NCBI GenBank assembly: GCA_963745865.1
Contig: CAVUYZ010000004.1
Span: forward strand, 372,001 to 436,000
Length of the DNA stretch: 64,000 nucleotides
Direction of reading: 5' to 3'
DNA from: JAHEDH01 sp963745865
GTDB lineage: Bacteria > Actinomycetota > Acidimicrobiia > Spongiisociales > ZC4RG35
The position numbers were made by a program, and so were the translations under genes. Shown in pieces: positions 26,858-35,525 of this stretch (positions are counted from its first letter, which is position 1; every line of letters begins with the position of its first letter). Below the pieces are notes generated by a model, which was not told the DNA's origin, did not search any database, and saw only the letters and a list, made by a program, of their open reading frames with translations.

Positions 26858-28958
26858 ATGGGGGCGACCCATACTGGTGCTGTGACTGCCACCGACATCG
26901 AACCCACCGACATCCAACGACGTGCCCAAGAGTTGCTTCGCTCGATCGCCGGCGACGCTGCCGTCTTCCGGGCGGGCCAGTGGGAAGCGATCTCCGAGAT
27001 CGTCGAGAACCGCGGCCGCGCGTTGGTGGTGCAGCGGACCGGGTGGGGAAAGAGCGCCGTGTATCTCATCGCCACCAGGCTCATCAGAGAGTCCGGCGGC
27101 GGTCCGACGCTCATCGTCTCGCCACTCCTCGCACTCATGCGCAACCAGATCGAGATGGCGGAGAGGGCGGGAGTCAGAGCCGCCACGATCAATTCGACCA
27201 ACCAGGAGGCCTGGGGCGAAGTGATTGCGAGCGCGGCCGCAGGTGACGTCGACCTGTTGTTGGTTTCCCCGGAACGATTGAACAATGCGCGCTTCCTCGC
27301 ATCGGTGTTCCCGTCGTTCACACGCAGCATGGGTCTGCTGGTGGTCGACGAAGTGCATTGCATCTCGGACTGGGGTCACGATTTCCGTCCCGACTATCGA
27401 CGGCTGGGCGAGATCGTGCGGGGACTGCCACCGCAGGTACCCGTGCTGGGCACGACCGCGACCGCCAACGATCGGGTCGTGACCGATGTCGCATCGCAGC
27501 TCGGCGCCAATCTCACCATCCAGCGCGGGGAGCTCGAGCGGGAGAGCCTCGCGCTTCAGGTGCTCGACCTGCCCGACCAGCACGACCGGATGGCGTGGCT
27601 CGCCCAGCACCTTCCCGAGCTCGATGGAGCCGGGATCGTGTACTGCCTCACCATCACCGACGCCTACCGGGTTGGTCGATGGCTCAAGGCGAACGGCATC
27701 GAGGTCGAGGTCTACACCGGCGCCACCGATCCCGATGTGCGTCTGGGGATCGAGGATCGTCTGACCGCCAACGATCTGGACGTCGTGGTTGCCACGTCTG
27801 CGCTCGGGATGGGGTACGACAACCCCCACATCCAGTTTGTCATCCACTATCAGTCGCCCGGCAGTCCCGTGGCGTATTACCAACAGGTGGGTCGCGCCGG
27901 CAGGGCCGTCGGGCACGCGTTGGGAATCCTGATGTCCGGTTCCGAGGATCGTGAGATTCAGGACTACTTCATCGACTCGGCCTTCCCGTCGGAAGCGCTG
28001 ACAGAGGCCGTCATCGGCTCGCTCATCGAGTCGGGTAAGAAGCTGACCGATCTCGAGCGCGAGGTCAATCTCAGCCGAGGCAGGCTGTCGGGTCTGCTCA
28101 AGATCCTGGAGGTCGAGGGTGCGATCGAGCGGGACGGGTCGGTGTGGCGCCGCTCCGATCGTCCCTGGTCGTATCCACGAGAGCGGGTGGAGGCGGTCAC
28201 AGCCGATCGCAGGCGCGAGCAGGAAGCGATGGTCGAGTATGCCCGCACCGATCGGTGTCTCATGGAGTTTCTGCGAGCCCAACTCGACGACGACTCTGCC
28301 GAGCCGTGTGGCAAATGCGCCAACTGCCTCGGCCGTCCGGTGGTCGATCCGGTCATCGACGGCGAGATCAGAACGAGAGCGCTGGCGTTCTTGAACCGGA
28401 CCGAGATCCCCATTGCGCCGCGCAAACGCTGGCCGGTCGGGGTCACCTGGGGACGTCTGTCCGCTCTTGGGAACGAGGAGGGCCGGGCGCTCGGCTACCG
28501 GGGTGATCCCGGGCACGCCAAGGTCTGCGTGGACGGCGATGCGGGACGGGATCGGGTTTCCGTCTGAGCTGGTGAATGCAATGGCGCGAATGGTCGAGCA
28601 ATGGGCTCCCGATCCAGCACCGTCGTGGGTGACTGCGGTGCCGAACGGCGGCGCAACCGATCGGGTATCCGACTTCGCTCAACGGCTCTCAGAGCGTCTG
28701 GGGCTCACCTACGTTCCCGTCATCGACCGGGTTCGCGACCGTCCCCCGCAGGCAGACATGTTCAACAGTGCTCGTCGGCTCGCCAATGTGCGGGGGGCGT
28801 TCGAGGTGCGTGACGCTCCGACCGGTCCCGTCCTCCTCATCGACGACATGGTCGATTCGCGATGGACGCTGACCGCGGTCGGACACATGCTGCGGAGCGC
28901 TGGAGTCGATGCGGTGTACCCGGCAGTTCTCATCGATGCGTCGCGCGGCGGAGTGTGA
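26858..28958 (+). CDS. RecQ family DNA helicase fused to a phosphoribosyltransferase domain (one frameshift)
   Basis: About 700 residues. The helicase core has motif I as RTGWGKSAVY (an unusual Trp in the P loop), the DEVHCISDWGHDFRPDY box diagnostic of RecQ, GTTATAND, and motif VI QQVGRAGRA. Four cysteines (RCLM...CGKCANC) form the RecQ zinc site. After a frame change near 28525 the protein continues as a type I phosphoribosyltransferase-like domain (YVPVIDRVRDRPPQ, VLLIDDMVDSRWTLTAVG). This helicase-PRT fusion is known in actinobacteria; the role of the second domain is not. HRDC is absent. The start is uncertain: ATG 26858, GTG 26840 or GTG 26882. One extra base explains the shift. Confidence 0.85.
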
Positions 28959-29052
28959 TGAGACAACCGGCGAGTGTTCGCCTGCCAGTGATCGCACGCC
29001 GTCGGACTCAGGAGGACCGACTCTCGGCTCGGAAAGCCCTTTCGACCTGAGT

Positions 29053-29081
29053 TTGACCGGGGAGCGGGGACTCCGTACACT
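29053..29081 (+). promoter_or_regulatory. S10 operon promoter
   Basis: TTGACC and TACACT spaced by 17 bases, closely matching the str promoter in this window. The predicted transcript would carry a leader of about 230 bases before rpsJ. Confidence 0.82.
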
Positions 29082-29123
29082 TCCGCAGGCATCACACACC
29101 ACCGTGTGGTGCGTCCCAACGAA

Positions 29124-29190
29124 GTTTGGTCGGGTCGCTCTGCGCGTCGAATGACGGAACAGAGTCGGAACCCGACGATCGCGGCCAAAC
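29124..29190 (+). ncRNA. Structured leader of the S10 operon
   Basis: Four nested stems can form in this stretch: GTTTGG with CCAAAC, TCGGGT with ACCCGA, CTCTG with CAGAG, and CGTC with GACG around a GAAT loop. A nine-base bulge lies on the 3' side. The element lies between promoter and rpsJ, where E. coli has its L4-responsive leader. I infer a cis-regulatory RNA, perhaps a ribosomal-protein leader; the ligand is unknown. Confidence 0.5.
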
Positions 29191-29320
29191 CCGTGATGTA
29201 CCCGTCGAATCGGATTCGGTTCGTACCCGGGGTACCTCTCGCCAGGTGGTCGGTCAGAACCGGTCTCAGCCGGTGCTGCCTTCTGCCTCGCGCACGTACC
29301 CGCAAGCGAAAGAAGACAGC

Positions 29321-29635
29321 ATGGCTGACAACGATCAGAAGATCCGCATTCGGCTCAAGGCGTACGACCATCAGGTCGTCGACGAGTCGGCGCGAAAGAT
29401 CGCAGAAACCGTGATCCGCACCCAGGCGAAGATCAAGGGACCGGTTCCCCTTCCCACGCAGATCCATCGCTACTGCGTCATTCGCGGCCCGCACGTCGAC
29501 AAGGACTCGCGTGAGCACTTCGAGCTCCGCATCCACAAGCGCCTGATCGACATCATGGAGCCGACCCCAAAGACCGTCGATTCACTCATGCGTCTCGACC
29601 TCCCTGCCGGCGTCGAGGTGGAGATCAAGCTATGA
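29321..29635 (+). CDS. rpsJ: 30S ribosomal protein S10
   Basis: S10, 104 residues, also the NusE partner of antitermination. The family signature runs from KIRIRLKAYDHQVVDESA through GPVPLPTQ and the conserved RGPHVDKDSREHFELR to LPAGVEVEIKL. The ATG at 29321 gives the standard N terminus; the open frame extends back to 29126 without similarity. First gene of the S10 operon, behind a long structured leader. Its stop overlaps the rplC start (ATGA). Confidence 0.97.
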   Translation: MADNDQKIRIRLKAYDHQVVDESARKIAETVIRTQAKIKGPVPLPTQIHRYCVIRGPHVDKDSREHFELRIHKRLIDIMEPTPKTVDSLMRLDLPAGVEVEIKL

Positions 29636-30405
29636 GCGCGGATCAGGCCACCACCGAGGAGTCCGTCGAGGTCGAGACCCCTGATGCCGTCGTCGACGAC
29701 GCGGCTGTCGAAGAGGTCGAGGAGGAGACGACCGACGAGTCCGCTCCCGAGCAGCCCAAGGCGAAGCTCGGGACGATCGTCGGGGAGAAGCTGGGCATGA
29801 CCCAGATCTTCACCGAGGACGCCCGTGCGGTCCCCGTCACCGTGATCAAAGTGGGTCCGTGCTACGTGACCCAGGTGAAGACCAAGGACTCCGACGGGTA
29901 CAAGAGTGTTCAGATCAGCTTCGGCGAGACCAAGCCGAGCCGTGTGAACAGCCCCGAGTCCGGGCACTTCGCCAAAGCCGGCGTCGCCCCTGCCCGTCAT
30001 CTCGTCGAAGTCCGTGTCGATTCCATCGATGGTTTCGAACTCGGACAGGAAGTCGACATCGAGAACTCGTTCTCGAAGGGCTCCCGGGCCGATGTGACCG
30101 GCGTCTCGAAGGGCAAGGGCTTTTCGGGTGTCATGAAGCGTCACAACTTCAAGGGGCTGGGCGCCAGCCACGGAACTCACAAGAAGCATCGAGCCCCTGG
30201 CTCCATCGGCGCATGCGCGACTCCCGCTCGGGTGTTCAAGGGCATGAAGATGGCCGGCCGGATGGGCGGCGATCGCACCACGATCCTCAACCTCGAGGTG
30301 ATTCAGGTCGATGCCGAGCGCGGGTTGATCGCACTCGGTGGCGCCGTTCCCGGAGCCAAGGGCTCCGTCGTGGTCGTACGAGGGGCGGTGAAGTCGCGTG
30401 CCTGA
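29632..30405 (+). CDS. rplC: 50S ribosomal protein L3 with acidic N-terminal extension
   Basis: L3, 257 residues. The core is typical (GTIVGEKLGMTQIF, KGKGFSGVMKRHNFKG, SIGACATPARVFKGMKMAGRMG). It is preceded by about 45 extra residues that are almost all acidic, Val, Ala or Thr (for instance VDDAAVEEVEEETTDES) and end in PKAK. L3 normally begins within a few residues of the GEKLGMTQIF motif. The ATG overlaps the rpsJ stop, and no internal start with a good ribosome-binding site is evident at the usual position, so the extension is probably made. Its function is unknown; a similar acidic tail occurs on S3 in the same operon. Confidence 0.96.
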   Translation: MSADQATTEESVEVETPDAVVDDAAVEEVEEETTDESAPEQPKAKLGTIVGEKLGMTQIFTEDARAVPVTVIKVGPCYVTQVKTKDSDGYKSVQISFGETKPSRVNSPESGHFAKAGVAPARHLVEVRVDSIDGFELGQEVDIENSFSKGSRADVTGVSKGKGFSGVMKRHNFKGLGASHGTHKKHRAPGSIGACATPARVFKGMKMAGRMGGDRTTILNLEVIQVDAERGLIALGGAVPGAKGSVVVVRGAVKSRA

Positions 30406-31075
30406 GATCAAAGCACCATTGTTCAGTCTCGACGGCAAAGAGACCGGCGAGGTCAGCCTCGACCCGGAGCTGTTCGGCATCGAGCCGAACCTGCCCGTCA
30501 TCCACCAGGTGGTGACTGCGCAGCTGGCAGGCCGGCGGCGTGGCACCCACTCCACCAAGACTCGCGCAGAAGTGCGCGGTGGTGGACGCAAGCCGTGGCG
30601 CCAGAAAGGCCTCGGCCGTGCCCGCCATGGATCGATCCGCTCCCCGCAGTGGGTCGGCGGTGGCGTCGCACACGGACCCAAGCCTCGCGACTACTCCCAG
30701 CGCACTCCCAAGAAGATGAAGCGACTCGCCCTGCGGTCGGCATTGTCGGCACGCGCGTCGGAATCTGCCGTGAAGGTCGTCGACAACTTCGATTGGGAAG
30801 CACCGAAGACCAAGTCTGCGGCAGCGCTGCTGGCCAGCATGGGCATCGACGGCAAGGCGCTGGTCGTGCTCGACAGGTCCGACGTGACAGCCCAGCGGGC
30901 CTTCCGCAACCTTCCGTCGGTCCGTCTGGCCGAGGCAGGCCACGTGACCACCTACGACGTGATGTGGGCGCAAGACCTCGTCTTCAGTGCATCGACCGTC
31001 GCGTCGCTCTCGAATCCCGCAGGGTTCGAGGTCAGCGACTCGGACTTCGTCAAAGAAGAAGGGGGTGAGGGCTGA
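30398..31075 (+). CDS. rplD: 50S ribosomal protein L4
   Basis: L4, 225 residues. The extended loop that lines the exit tunnel is visible (RRGTHSTKTRAEVRGGGRKPWRQKGLGRAR, then GSIRSPQWVGGG). In E. coli L4 represses its own operon through the leader, which is of interest because a structured leader precedes rpsJ here. Translation starts at GTG inside the rplC coding sequence, eight bases before its end. The C terminus is slightly extended and acidic. Confidence 0.96.
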   Translation: MPEIKAPLFSLDGKETGEVSLDPELFGIEPNLPVIHQVVTAQLAGRRRGTHSTKTRAEVRGGGRKPWRQKGLGRARHGSIRSPQWVGGGVAHGPKPRDYSQRTPKKMKRLALRSALSARASESAVKVVDNFDWEAPKTKSAAALLASMGIDGKALVVLDRSDVTAQRAFRNLPSVRLAEAGHVTTYDVMWAQDLVFSASTVASLSNPAGFEVSDSDFVKEEGGEG

Positions 31076-31365
31076 TGCGCAAGAACCCTCGTGACATCAT
31101 CATCGAGCCGGTCGTTTCCGAGAAGTCGTACGACCTGATCGAGCACAACAACACCTACACCTTCATCGTCGACCCTCGGGCCAACAAGACCGAGGTGAAG
31201 GAAGCCGTCAAGGCGATCTTCGGCGTCGACGTGGTCCGTGTGAACACACAGAACCGTCAGGGGAAGGTCAAGCGCACCGGGTATCAGGTCGGTAAGCGCA
31301 AGAACGTCAAACGAGCCCTGGTGACCCTCGCTGAGGGCGACAACATCGACCTGTTCGGAGTTTGA
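31075..31365 (+). CDS. rplW: 50S ribosomal protein L23
   Basis: L23, 96 residues, part of the exit-tunnel rim and docking site for trigger factor and SRP. The sequence RDIIIEPVVSEKSYDL, YTFIVDPRANKTEVKEAV and VRVNTQNRQGKVKRTG is typical. The ATG shares one base with the rplD stop, and rplB begins one base after its own stop, so translation is tightly coupled. Confidence 0.96.
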   Translation: MRKNPRDIIIEPVVSEKSYDLIEHNNTYTFIVDPRANKTEVKEAVKAIFGVDVVRVNTQNRQGKVKRTGYQVGKRKNVKRALVTLAEGDNIDLFGV

Positions 31366-31366
31366 G

Positions 31367-32203
31367 ATGGTAGTGAAGAAGAGAAAGCCGACGTCGCCGG
31401 GTCGTCGATTCCAGACGGTCTCGGACTTCGCCGAGATCACGAAGGGCAACGACCCCGAGAAGTCGCTGATCGCCAAGAAGTCGTCGACGGGCGGCCGCAA
31501 CGTCAACGGTCGCGTCACCTCCCGCCATCGCGGCGGTGGTCACAAGCAGAAGTATCGCATCATCGATTTCCGCCGGACCAAGGACGGCGTGCCGGCCAAG
31601 GTCGCCTCGATCGAGTACGACCCCAACCGCAACGCTCGGATCGCGCTGCTCCACTACCTGGACGGCGAGAAGCGCTACATCATCGCTCCCGTCGGCCTCG
31701 CGGTCGGGCAGATGGTCGAGTCCGGCACCGGTGCCGACATCAAGCCGGGCAACGCGTTGCCGCTGCGCAACATCCCCGCCGGTACCACCGTCCACGCCGT
31801 CGAAATGCGACCCGGTGGTGGCGCCAAGCTCGCCCGCTCTGCGGGCGTCTCGGTTCAGCTGATGTCCAAAGAGAACAACATGGCGCTGCTACGTCTGCCC
31901 TCGGGCGAGATGCGGCAGGTGCCGCTCGATTGCCGGGCAGCGATCGGTCAGGTCGGGAACACCGAATCCGAGCTCATCAGTCTCGGGAAGGCGGGCCGCA
32001 ACCGCTGGAAGGGTGTCCGCCCACAGACCCGAGGTGTTGCCATGAACCCGGTCGACCACCCGCTCGGTGGTGGCGAAGGCAAGTCGGCCGGTGGCCGGCA
32101 TCCGGTCAGCCCGTGGGGCAAGCCGGAAGGTCGCACCCGCAAGAAGAAGAAGACATCGAACAAGTACATCGTTCGTCGCCGCAATGCGAAGGGTCGGAGG
32201 TAG
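31367..32203 (+). CDS. rplB: 50S ribosomal protein L2
   Basis: L2, 278 residues, near the peptidyl-transferase centre. The conserved C-terminal HPLGGGEGKSAGGRHPVSPWG segment with its functional histidine is intact, as are SSTGGRNVNGRVTSRHRGGG and VEMRPGGGAKLARSAG. Length is standard. It lies in the usual place between rplW and rpsS. Confidence 0.97.
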   Translation: MVVKKRKPTSPGRRFQTVSDFAEITKGNDPEKSLIAKKSSTGGRNVNGRVTSRHRGGGHKQKYRIIDFRRTKDGVPAKVASIEYDPNRNARIALLHYLDGEKRYIIAPVGLAVGQMVESGTGADIKPGNALPLRNIPAGTTVHAVEMRPGGGAKLARSAGVSVQLMSKENNMALLRLPSGEMRQVPLDCRAAIGQVGNTESELISLGKAGRNRWKGVRPQTRGVAMNPVDHPLGGGEGKSAGGRHPVSPWGKPEGRTRKKKKTSNKYIVRRRNAKGRR

Positions 32204-32206
32204 TCC

Positions 32207-32491
32207 ATGGCTCGCAGTTTGAAGAAGGGGCCATTCGTCGACGATCACCTGATCGAAAAAGTCGAAGCCCTCAACAACAAGAACGAGAAGCGGGTCATCC
32301 GGACGTGGAGCCGACGCTCGACGATCGTTCCCGAGATGATCGGTCACACGATCGGCGTCCACGACGGGCGCAAGCACATTCCGGTCTACATCACCGAGTC
32401 GATGGTCGGCCACAAGCTCGGGGAGTTCGCCCCGACCCGGACGTTCCGGGGTCACATCGACAAGAGAGACAAGGCAGCGAGGCGCGGATGA
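32207..32491 (+). CDS. rpsS: 30S ribosomal protein S19
   Basis: S19, 94 residues, in the 30S head next to S13. RSLKKGPFVDDHL, TWSRRSTIVPEMIGHTI and GHKLGEFAPTRTFRGH are family landmarks. Its stop overlaps the rplV start in an ATGA arrangement. Confidence 0.97.
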   Translation: MARSLKKGPFVDDHLIEKVEALNNKNEKRVIRTWSRRSTIVPEMIGHTIGVHDGRKHIPVYITESMVGHKLGEFAPTRTFRGHIDKRDKAARRG

Positions 32492-32835
32492 AGGTGAAAG
32501 CTCAAGCCAAGTACATCAGGGAATCTCCCTTCAAGGTCCGCCGAGTGCTGGATCTCGTCCGGGGAATGCCGGTCGAAGAAGCCCAGCAGATGCTGGCCCA
32601 CCTCAACCGGGGCGCATCTGGCACGGTTGCCAAGGTCTTGAATTCGGCTGTCGCCAACGCCGAGCACAACCACACGCTCGATGCAGATGAGCTGATCGTC
32701 GCCGAGGCGTACGCCGACGAGGGTCCGACCCTCCGCCGGTTCCGTCCCCGGGCGCGCGGTCGTGCCACTCGCATCGACAAGCGCACAAGCCACATCACGA
32801 TCGTGGTGGGGGATCGCATCGAGGAGGTGAACTGA
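32488..32835 (+). CDS. rplV: 50S ribosomal protein L22
   Basis: L22, 115 residues, lines the exit tunnel. AKYIRESPFKVRRVLDLVRG, VLNSAVANAEHNH and the tunnel hairpin RRFRPRARGRATRIDKRTSHI are clear. The start at ATG 32488 overlaps the rpsS stop; the longer open frame upstream is the shadow of rplB and rpsS. The stop shares one base with rpsC. Confidence 0.96.
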   Translation: MKVKAQAKYIRESPFKVRRVLDLVRGMPVEEAQQMLAHLNRGASGTVAKVLNSAVANAEHNHTLDADELIVAEAYADEGPTLRRFRPRARGRATRIDKRTSHITIVVGDRIEEVN

Positions 32836-33945
32836 TGGGCCAGAAGATTCATCCATATTCCTTCCGGATCGGCGTGATCTACGACTGGAAGTCGAAGTGG
32901 TACTCAGACAAGAACTACGTCGAGCTCGTCAACGAAGACGCTGCAATCCGAGATTTCCTCCGTGAGGACATGCGTCGGGGAGCGATCTCGAGGATCGACA
33001 TCGAGCGCACCCGCGATCGGGTCGTCGTCGAGATCTACACGGGTCGTCCCGGTGTCGTGATCGGCCGACGGGGATCAGAGGCCGAGCGCCTTCGTGGAAT
33101 CCTCGAGAAGATGGCTTCGAAGCCGGTGAAGTTGAACATCGTCGAGGTCAAAGACGCCGAGACAGATGCCCAGTTGCTCTCCCAGGGAATCGCCGATCAG
33201 CTCGAGAATCGCGTGGCGTTCCGTCGTGCCATGAAGCGGGCGGTGACCACTGCGATGAAGTCGGGCGCCGAGGGCGTTCGCGTCGAGTGCAAGGGCCGAC
33301 TCGGTGGTGCCGACATGGGCCGCCGCGAGTGGTATCGCGAAGGACGAGTTCCGCTGCACACGCTCCGCGCCGACATCGACTACGGCATGGCGACCGCCCG
33401 TACGACGGTCGGAGCGATCGGCATCAAGGTGTGGGTGTACAAGGGCGACATCGTCCCCGGCACATCCAGCGCCGACAAGATCGCAGCCGAGGCTGCGCTG
33501 GCTACTGGCGGGGCCCCCGGCCGGAGCCGCAGTGCTCCCGCCAAGGCCAAAGCCGAGCAGGCTGCCGGCGAGTCACGCGTTCCCCGACTCATCGAGGCGG
33601 GAGGCGGTAAGCGTCTCGTCGAAGCCGGAGGCGGCAAGCGTGAAGGCAAGCGTCTCATCGAGGCCGGTGGCGGTCGCAACCCGAGCGCCGAAGAGGCAGA
33701 GGCCGAATATCGGGAGGAGCGCGAGGTCGTCGACAACGCCGACAGCGCCCTTCCCGACATCGAGAGCAGACGCCGACGAGACATCCGAGGGCGCGCCCGA
33801 GGCAACTGCCGAGGAGACCACGGCCGAAACGGCTACCGACGAGGCAGCCGCAACGGCCCCTGACGAGGCTGCCACCGAGGACGCCCCGACCGCTGCGGCC
33901 GAGGCTGCTGACGAGGCCGCTGACCCGACCGGAGAAGAGGAGTAG
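32835..33945 (+). CDS. rpsC: 30S ribosomal protein S3 with long C-terminal extension (one frameshift)
   Basis: S3 forms the mRNA entry site. Residues 1-210 are the normal protein, with the KH motif GVVIGRRGSEAERLR and ECKGRLGGADMGRREWYREGRVPLHT. A tail of about 160 residues follows, far longer than in most bacteria. It contains three near-identical units (RLIEAGGGK, RLVEAGGGK, RLIEAGGGR) and, after one surplus base near 33766, an Ala/Glu/Asp/Thr-rich acidic end (ETSEGAPEATAEETTAETAT) stopping at 33945. Without the correction the frame ends at 33863 in arginine-rich nonsense. rplP starts six bases after the corrected stop, which supports the correction. Confidence 0.95.
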
Positions 33946-33951
33946 CCGCCC

Positions 33952-34365
33952 ATGTTGATGCCAAAGCGTGTCAAGCACCGGAAGGTGCACCGCGGTCGCC
34001 GGAGAGGTGTCGCCAAGGGCGGGACCGAAGTGAACTTCGGCGAGTTCGGGCTCCAGTCGCTCGAAGAGGCCTGGATCACCAGCCGCCAGATCGAGTCCGC
34101 CCGTATCGCCATCACCCGTGCGGTGAAGCGTGGCGGGAAGGTGTGGATCACGATCTTCCCCGACAAACCAGTCACCCAGAAGCCCGCCGAGACCCGGATG
34201 GGATCCGGCAAGGGAAACCCGGAGTTCTGGGTCGCCGTCGTCAAGCCCGGACGTGTGATGTTCGAGCTCGGAGGCGTCGACGAGGAACTCGCCAGGGAAG
34301 CCATGCGAAAGGCCGGCCACAAACTCCCGGTCAAGACCAGGTTCGTGAAGCGGGGTGAACTGTGA
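33952..34365 (+). CDS. rplP: 50S ribosomal protein L16
   Basis: L16, 137 residues, contacts the A-site tRNA. PKRVKHRKVHRGRRRG, GEFGLQSLEEAWITSRQIE, KPAETRMGSGKGNPEFWVAVVKPG and LPVKTRFVKRGE are all typical. The ATG sits six bases after the corrected rpsC stop, and rpmC begins at a GTG overlapping its end. Confidence 0.97.
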   Translation: MLMPKRVKHRKVHRGRRRGVAKGGTEVNFGEFGLQSLEEAWITSRQIESARIAITRAVKRGGKVWITIFPDKPVTQKPAETRMGSGKGNPEFWVAVVKPGRVMFELGGVDEELAREAMRKAGHKLPVKTRFVKRGEL

Positions 34366-34589
34366 GTGCATCGCATCTGCGCGATCTCGCGCACGACGAA
34401 CTCGTCGAGATGCTGGCGGACTCGAAGGAAGAGCTGTTCAATCTGCGCTTCCAGGTGGCCACCAACCAGCTCGACAACACCTCTCGTATCAAAGAGGTCA
34501 AGAAGGAAATTGCCCGGATCAACACCGTGATCAGGCAGCAGGAAATCGAAGCGTGGCGTGCCCAGCAGGCCGCCGGGAAGGAAGCGTGA
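34362..34589 (+). CDS. rpmC: 50S ribosomal protein L29
   Basis: L29, 75 residues, two long helices near the exit tunnel. LRDLAHDELVEMLADSKEELFNLRFQ and the following VATNQLDNTSRIKEVKKEIARI are family sequence. The start is GTG in a GTGA overlap with the rplP stop; its own stop shares a base with rpsQ. Confidence 0.95.
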   Translation: MSASHLRDLAHDELVEMLADSKEELFNLRFQVATNQLDNTSRIKEVKKEIARINTVIRQQEIEAWRAQQAAGKEA

Positions 34590-34846
34590 TGGAGGAGCGA
34601 GCAAGACGCAAAGTTCGCGTCGGCGTCGTGATCTCCGACGTGCGCGACAAGACCGTGACCGTCGAGGTCCCGTACTCGTCGAAGCATCCCCGATACGACA
34701 AGATCGTCCGCAGGAGCTCGAAGTTCCATGCGCACGATGAGAACAACGACGCGAACCTCGGAGACACCGTGCGGATCATGGAGATCAAGCCGATGTCCAA
34801 GCAGAAGCGTTGGCGTGTGACCGAGGTCGTGGAGCGTGCGCGATGA
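34589..34846 (+). CDS. rpsQ: 30S ribosomal protein S17
   Basis: S17, 85 residues, an OB-fold 16S binder. RKVRVGVVISDVRDKTVTV, the RYDKIVRRSSKFHAHDE segment and IMEIKPMSKQKRWRVTEV identify it. The ATG at 34589 gives the standard length, and the stop overlaps the rplN start. Confidence 0.96.
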   Translation: MEERARRKVRVGVVISDVRDKTVTVEVPYSSKHPRYDKIVRRSSKFHAHDENNDANLGDTVRIMEIKPMSKQKRWRVTEVVERAR

Positions 34847-35214
34847 TCCAGCAGGAGAGCCGCCTCAAGGTGGCCGACAACTCGGGAGCTCGCGAGGTGC
34901 TGTGCATCCGCGTGCTCGGCGGCTCGAAGCGCCGCTATGCAGGGGTCGGTGACGTGATCGTGGCCGCTGTCAAGGACGCCACCCCCGGTGGCAACGTCAA
35001 GAAGGGCGAGGTCGTCAAGGCCGTCGTCGTTCGCACCAAGAAGGCGAGCCGTCGATCCGACGGAACCTATATCCGGTTCGACGACAACGCCTGCGTGATC
35101 ATCAACGCCGAGAACCTGCAGCCCCGCGGCACCCGCATCTTCGGGCCGGTGGCCAGGGAGCTGCGCGAGCGCAAGTTCATGCGGATCGTGTCACTCGCTC
35201 CGGAGGTGCTGTGA
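34843..35214 (+). CDS. rplN: 50S ribosomal protein L14
   Basis: L14, 123 residues, at the subunit interface. MIQQESRLKVADNSGAREV and VVVRTKKASRRSDGTYIRFD, then GTRIFGPVARELRERKFMRI, are conserved throughout bacteria. The start overlaps the rpsQ stop in an ATGA arrangement. First gene of the classical spc block. Confidence 0.97.
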   Translation: MIQQESRLKVADNSGAREVLCIRVLGGSKRRYAGVGDVIVAAVKDATPGGNVKKGEVVKAVVVRTKKASRRSDGTYIRFDDNACVIINAENLQPRGTRIFGPVARELRERKFMRIVSLAPEVL

Positions 35215-35216
35215 CC

Positions 35217-35525
35217 ATGAAACTCAAATCAGGAGACCGGGTGATGGTCATCGCCGGCAAGGACGCCGGCGTCGAGTCCGTCATCGAACGCGTCTACCCG
35301 GATCAGGATCGGATCCTGGTCGAGGGTGTGAACACGGCGAAGAAGCATCAGAAGCCGCTCAGTCAACAGAACCAGGGCGGGATCATCGATCGTGACATGC
35401 CCATCCACATCTCGAACGTGATGCTCGTCTGCCCGAAGTGCGAAAAGCCGACACGGGTCGGATATCGCATGGATGCCAAGGGCAAGCACCGTGTCTGCAA
35501 GCAGTGTGGGAGTGACATCAAGTGA
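35217..35525 (+). CDS. rplX: 50S ribosomal protein L24
   Basis: L24, 102 residues. The KOW-type start KLKSGDRVMVIAGKDAG is typical. The C-terminal half has a CPKC...CKQC pair, a zinc-ribbon-like feature found in L24 of several lineages. I prefer ATG 35217 to the GTG at 35211 because GGAGGT lies nine bases upstream of the ATG and only three from the GTG. The rplE start overlaps its end. Confidence 0.95.
   Translation: MKLKSGDRVMVIAGKDAGVESVIERVYPDQDRILVEGVNTAKKHQKPLSQQNQGGIIDRDMPIHISNVMLVCPKCEKPTRVGYRMDAKGKHRVCKQCGSDIK

Larger units (their letters stand above)
28959..29320 (+). other. Long leader and spacer upstream of the S10 operon
   Basis: This 360-base gap holds the S10 operon promoter and a structured leader, both listed separately, plus a small hairpin at 29097-29111 (CACCAC-CGT-GTGGTG). 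No protein-coding gene is supported in the first 90 bases after the helicase stop. Confidence 0.7.

Noticed and set aside
25763..28516. Open frame of 917 codons antisense to the RecQ-like, pcm and DUF5671-like genes
   Set aside because: It spans three well-supported plus-strand genes and has composition typical of antisense frames in high-GC DNA.
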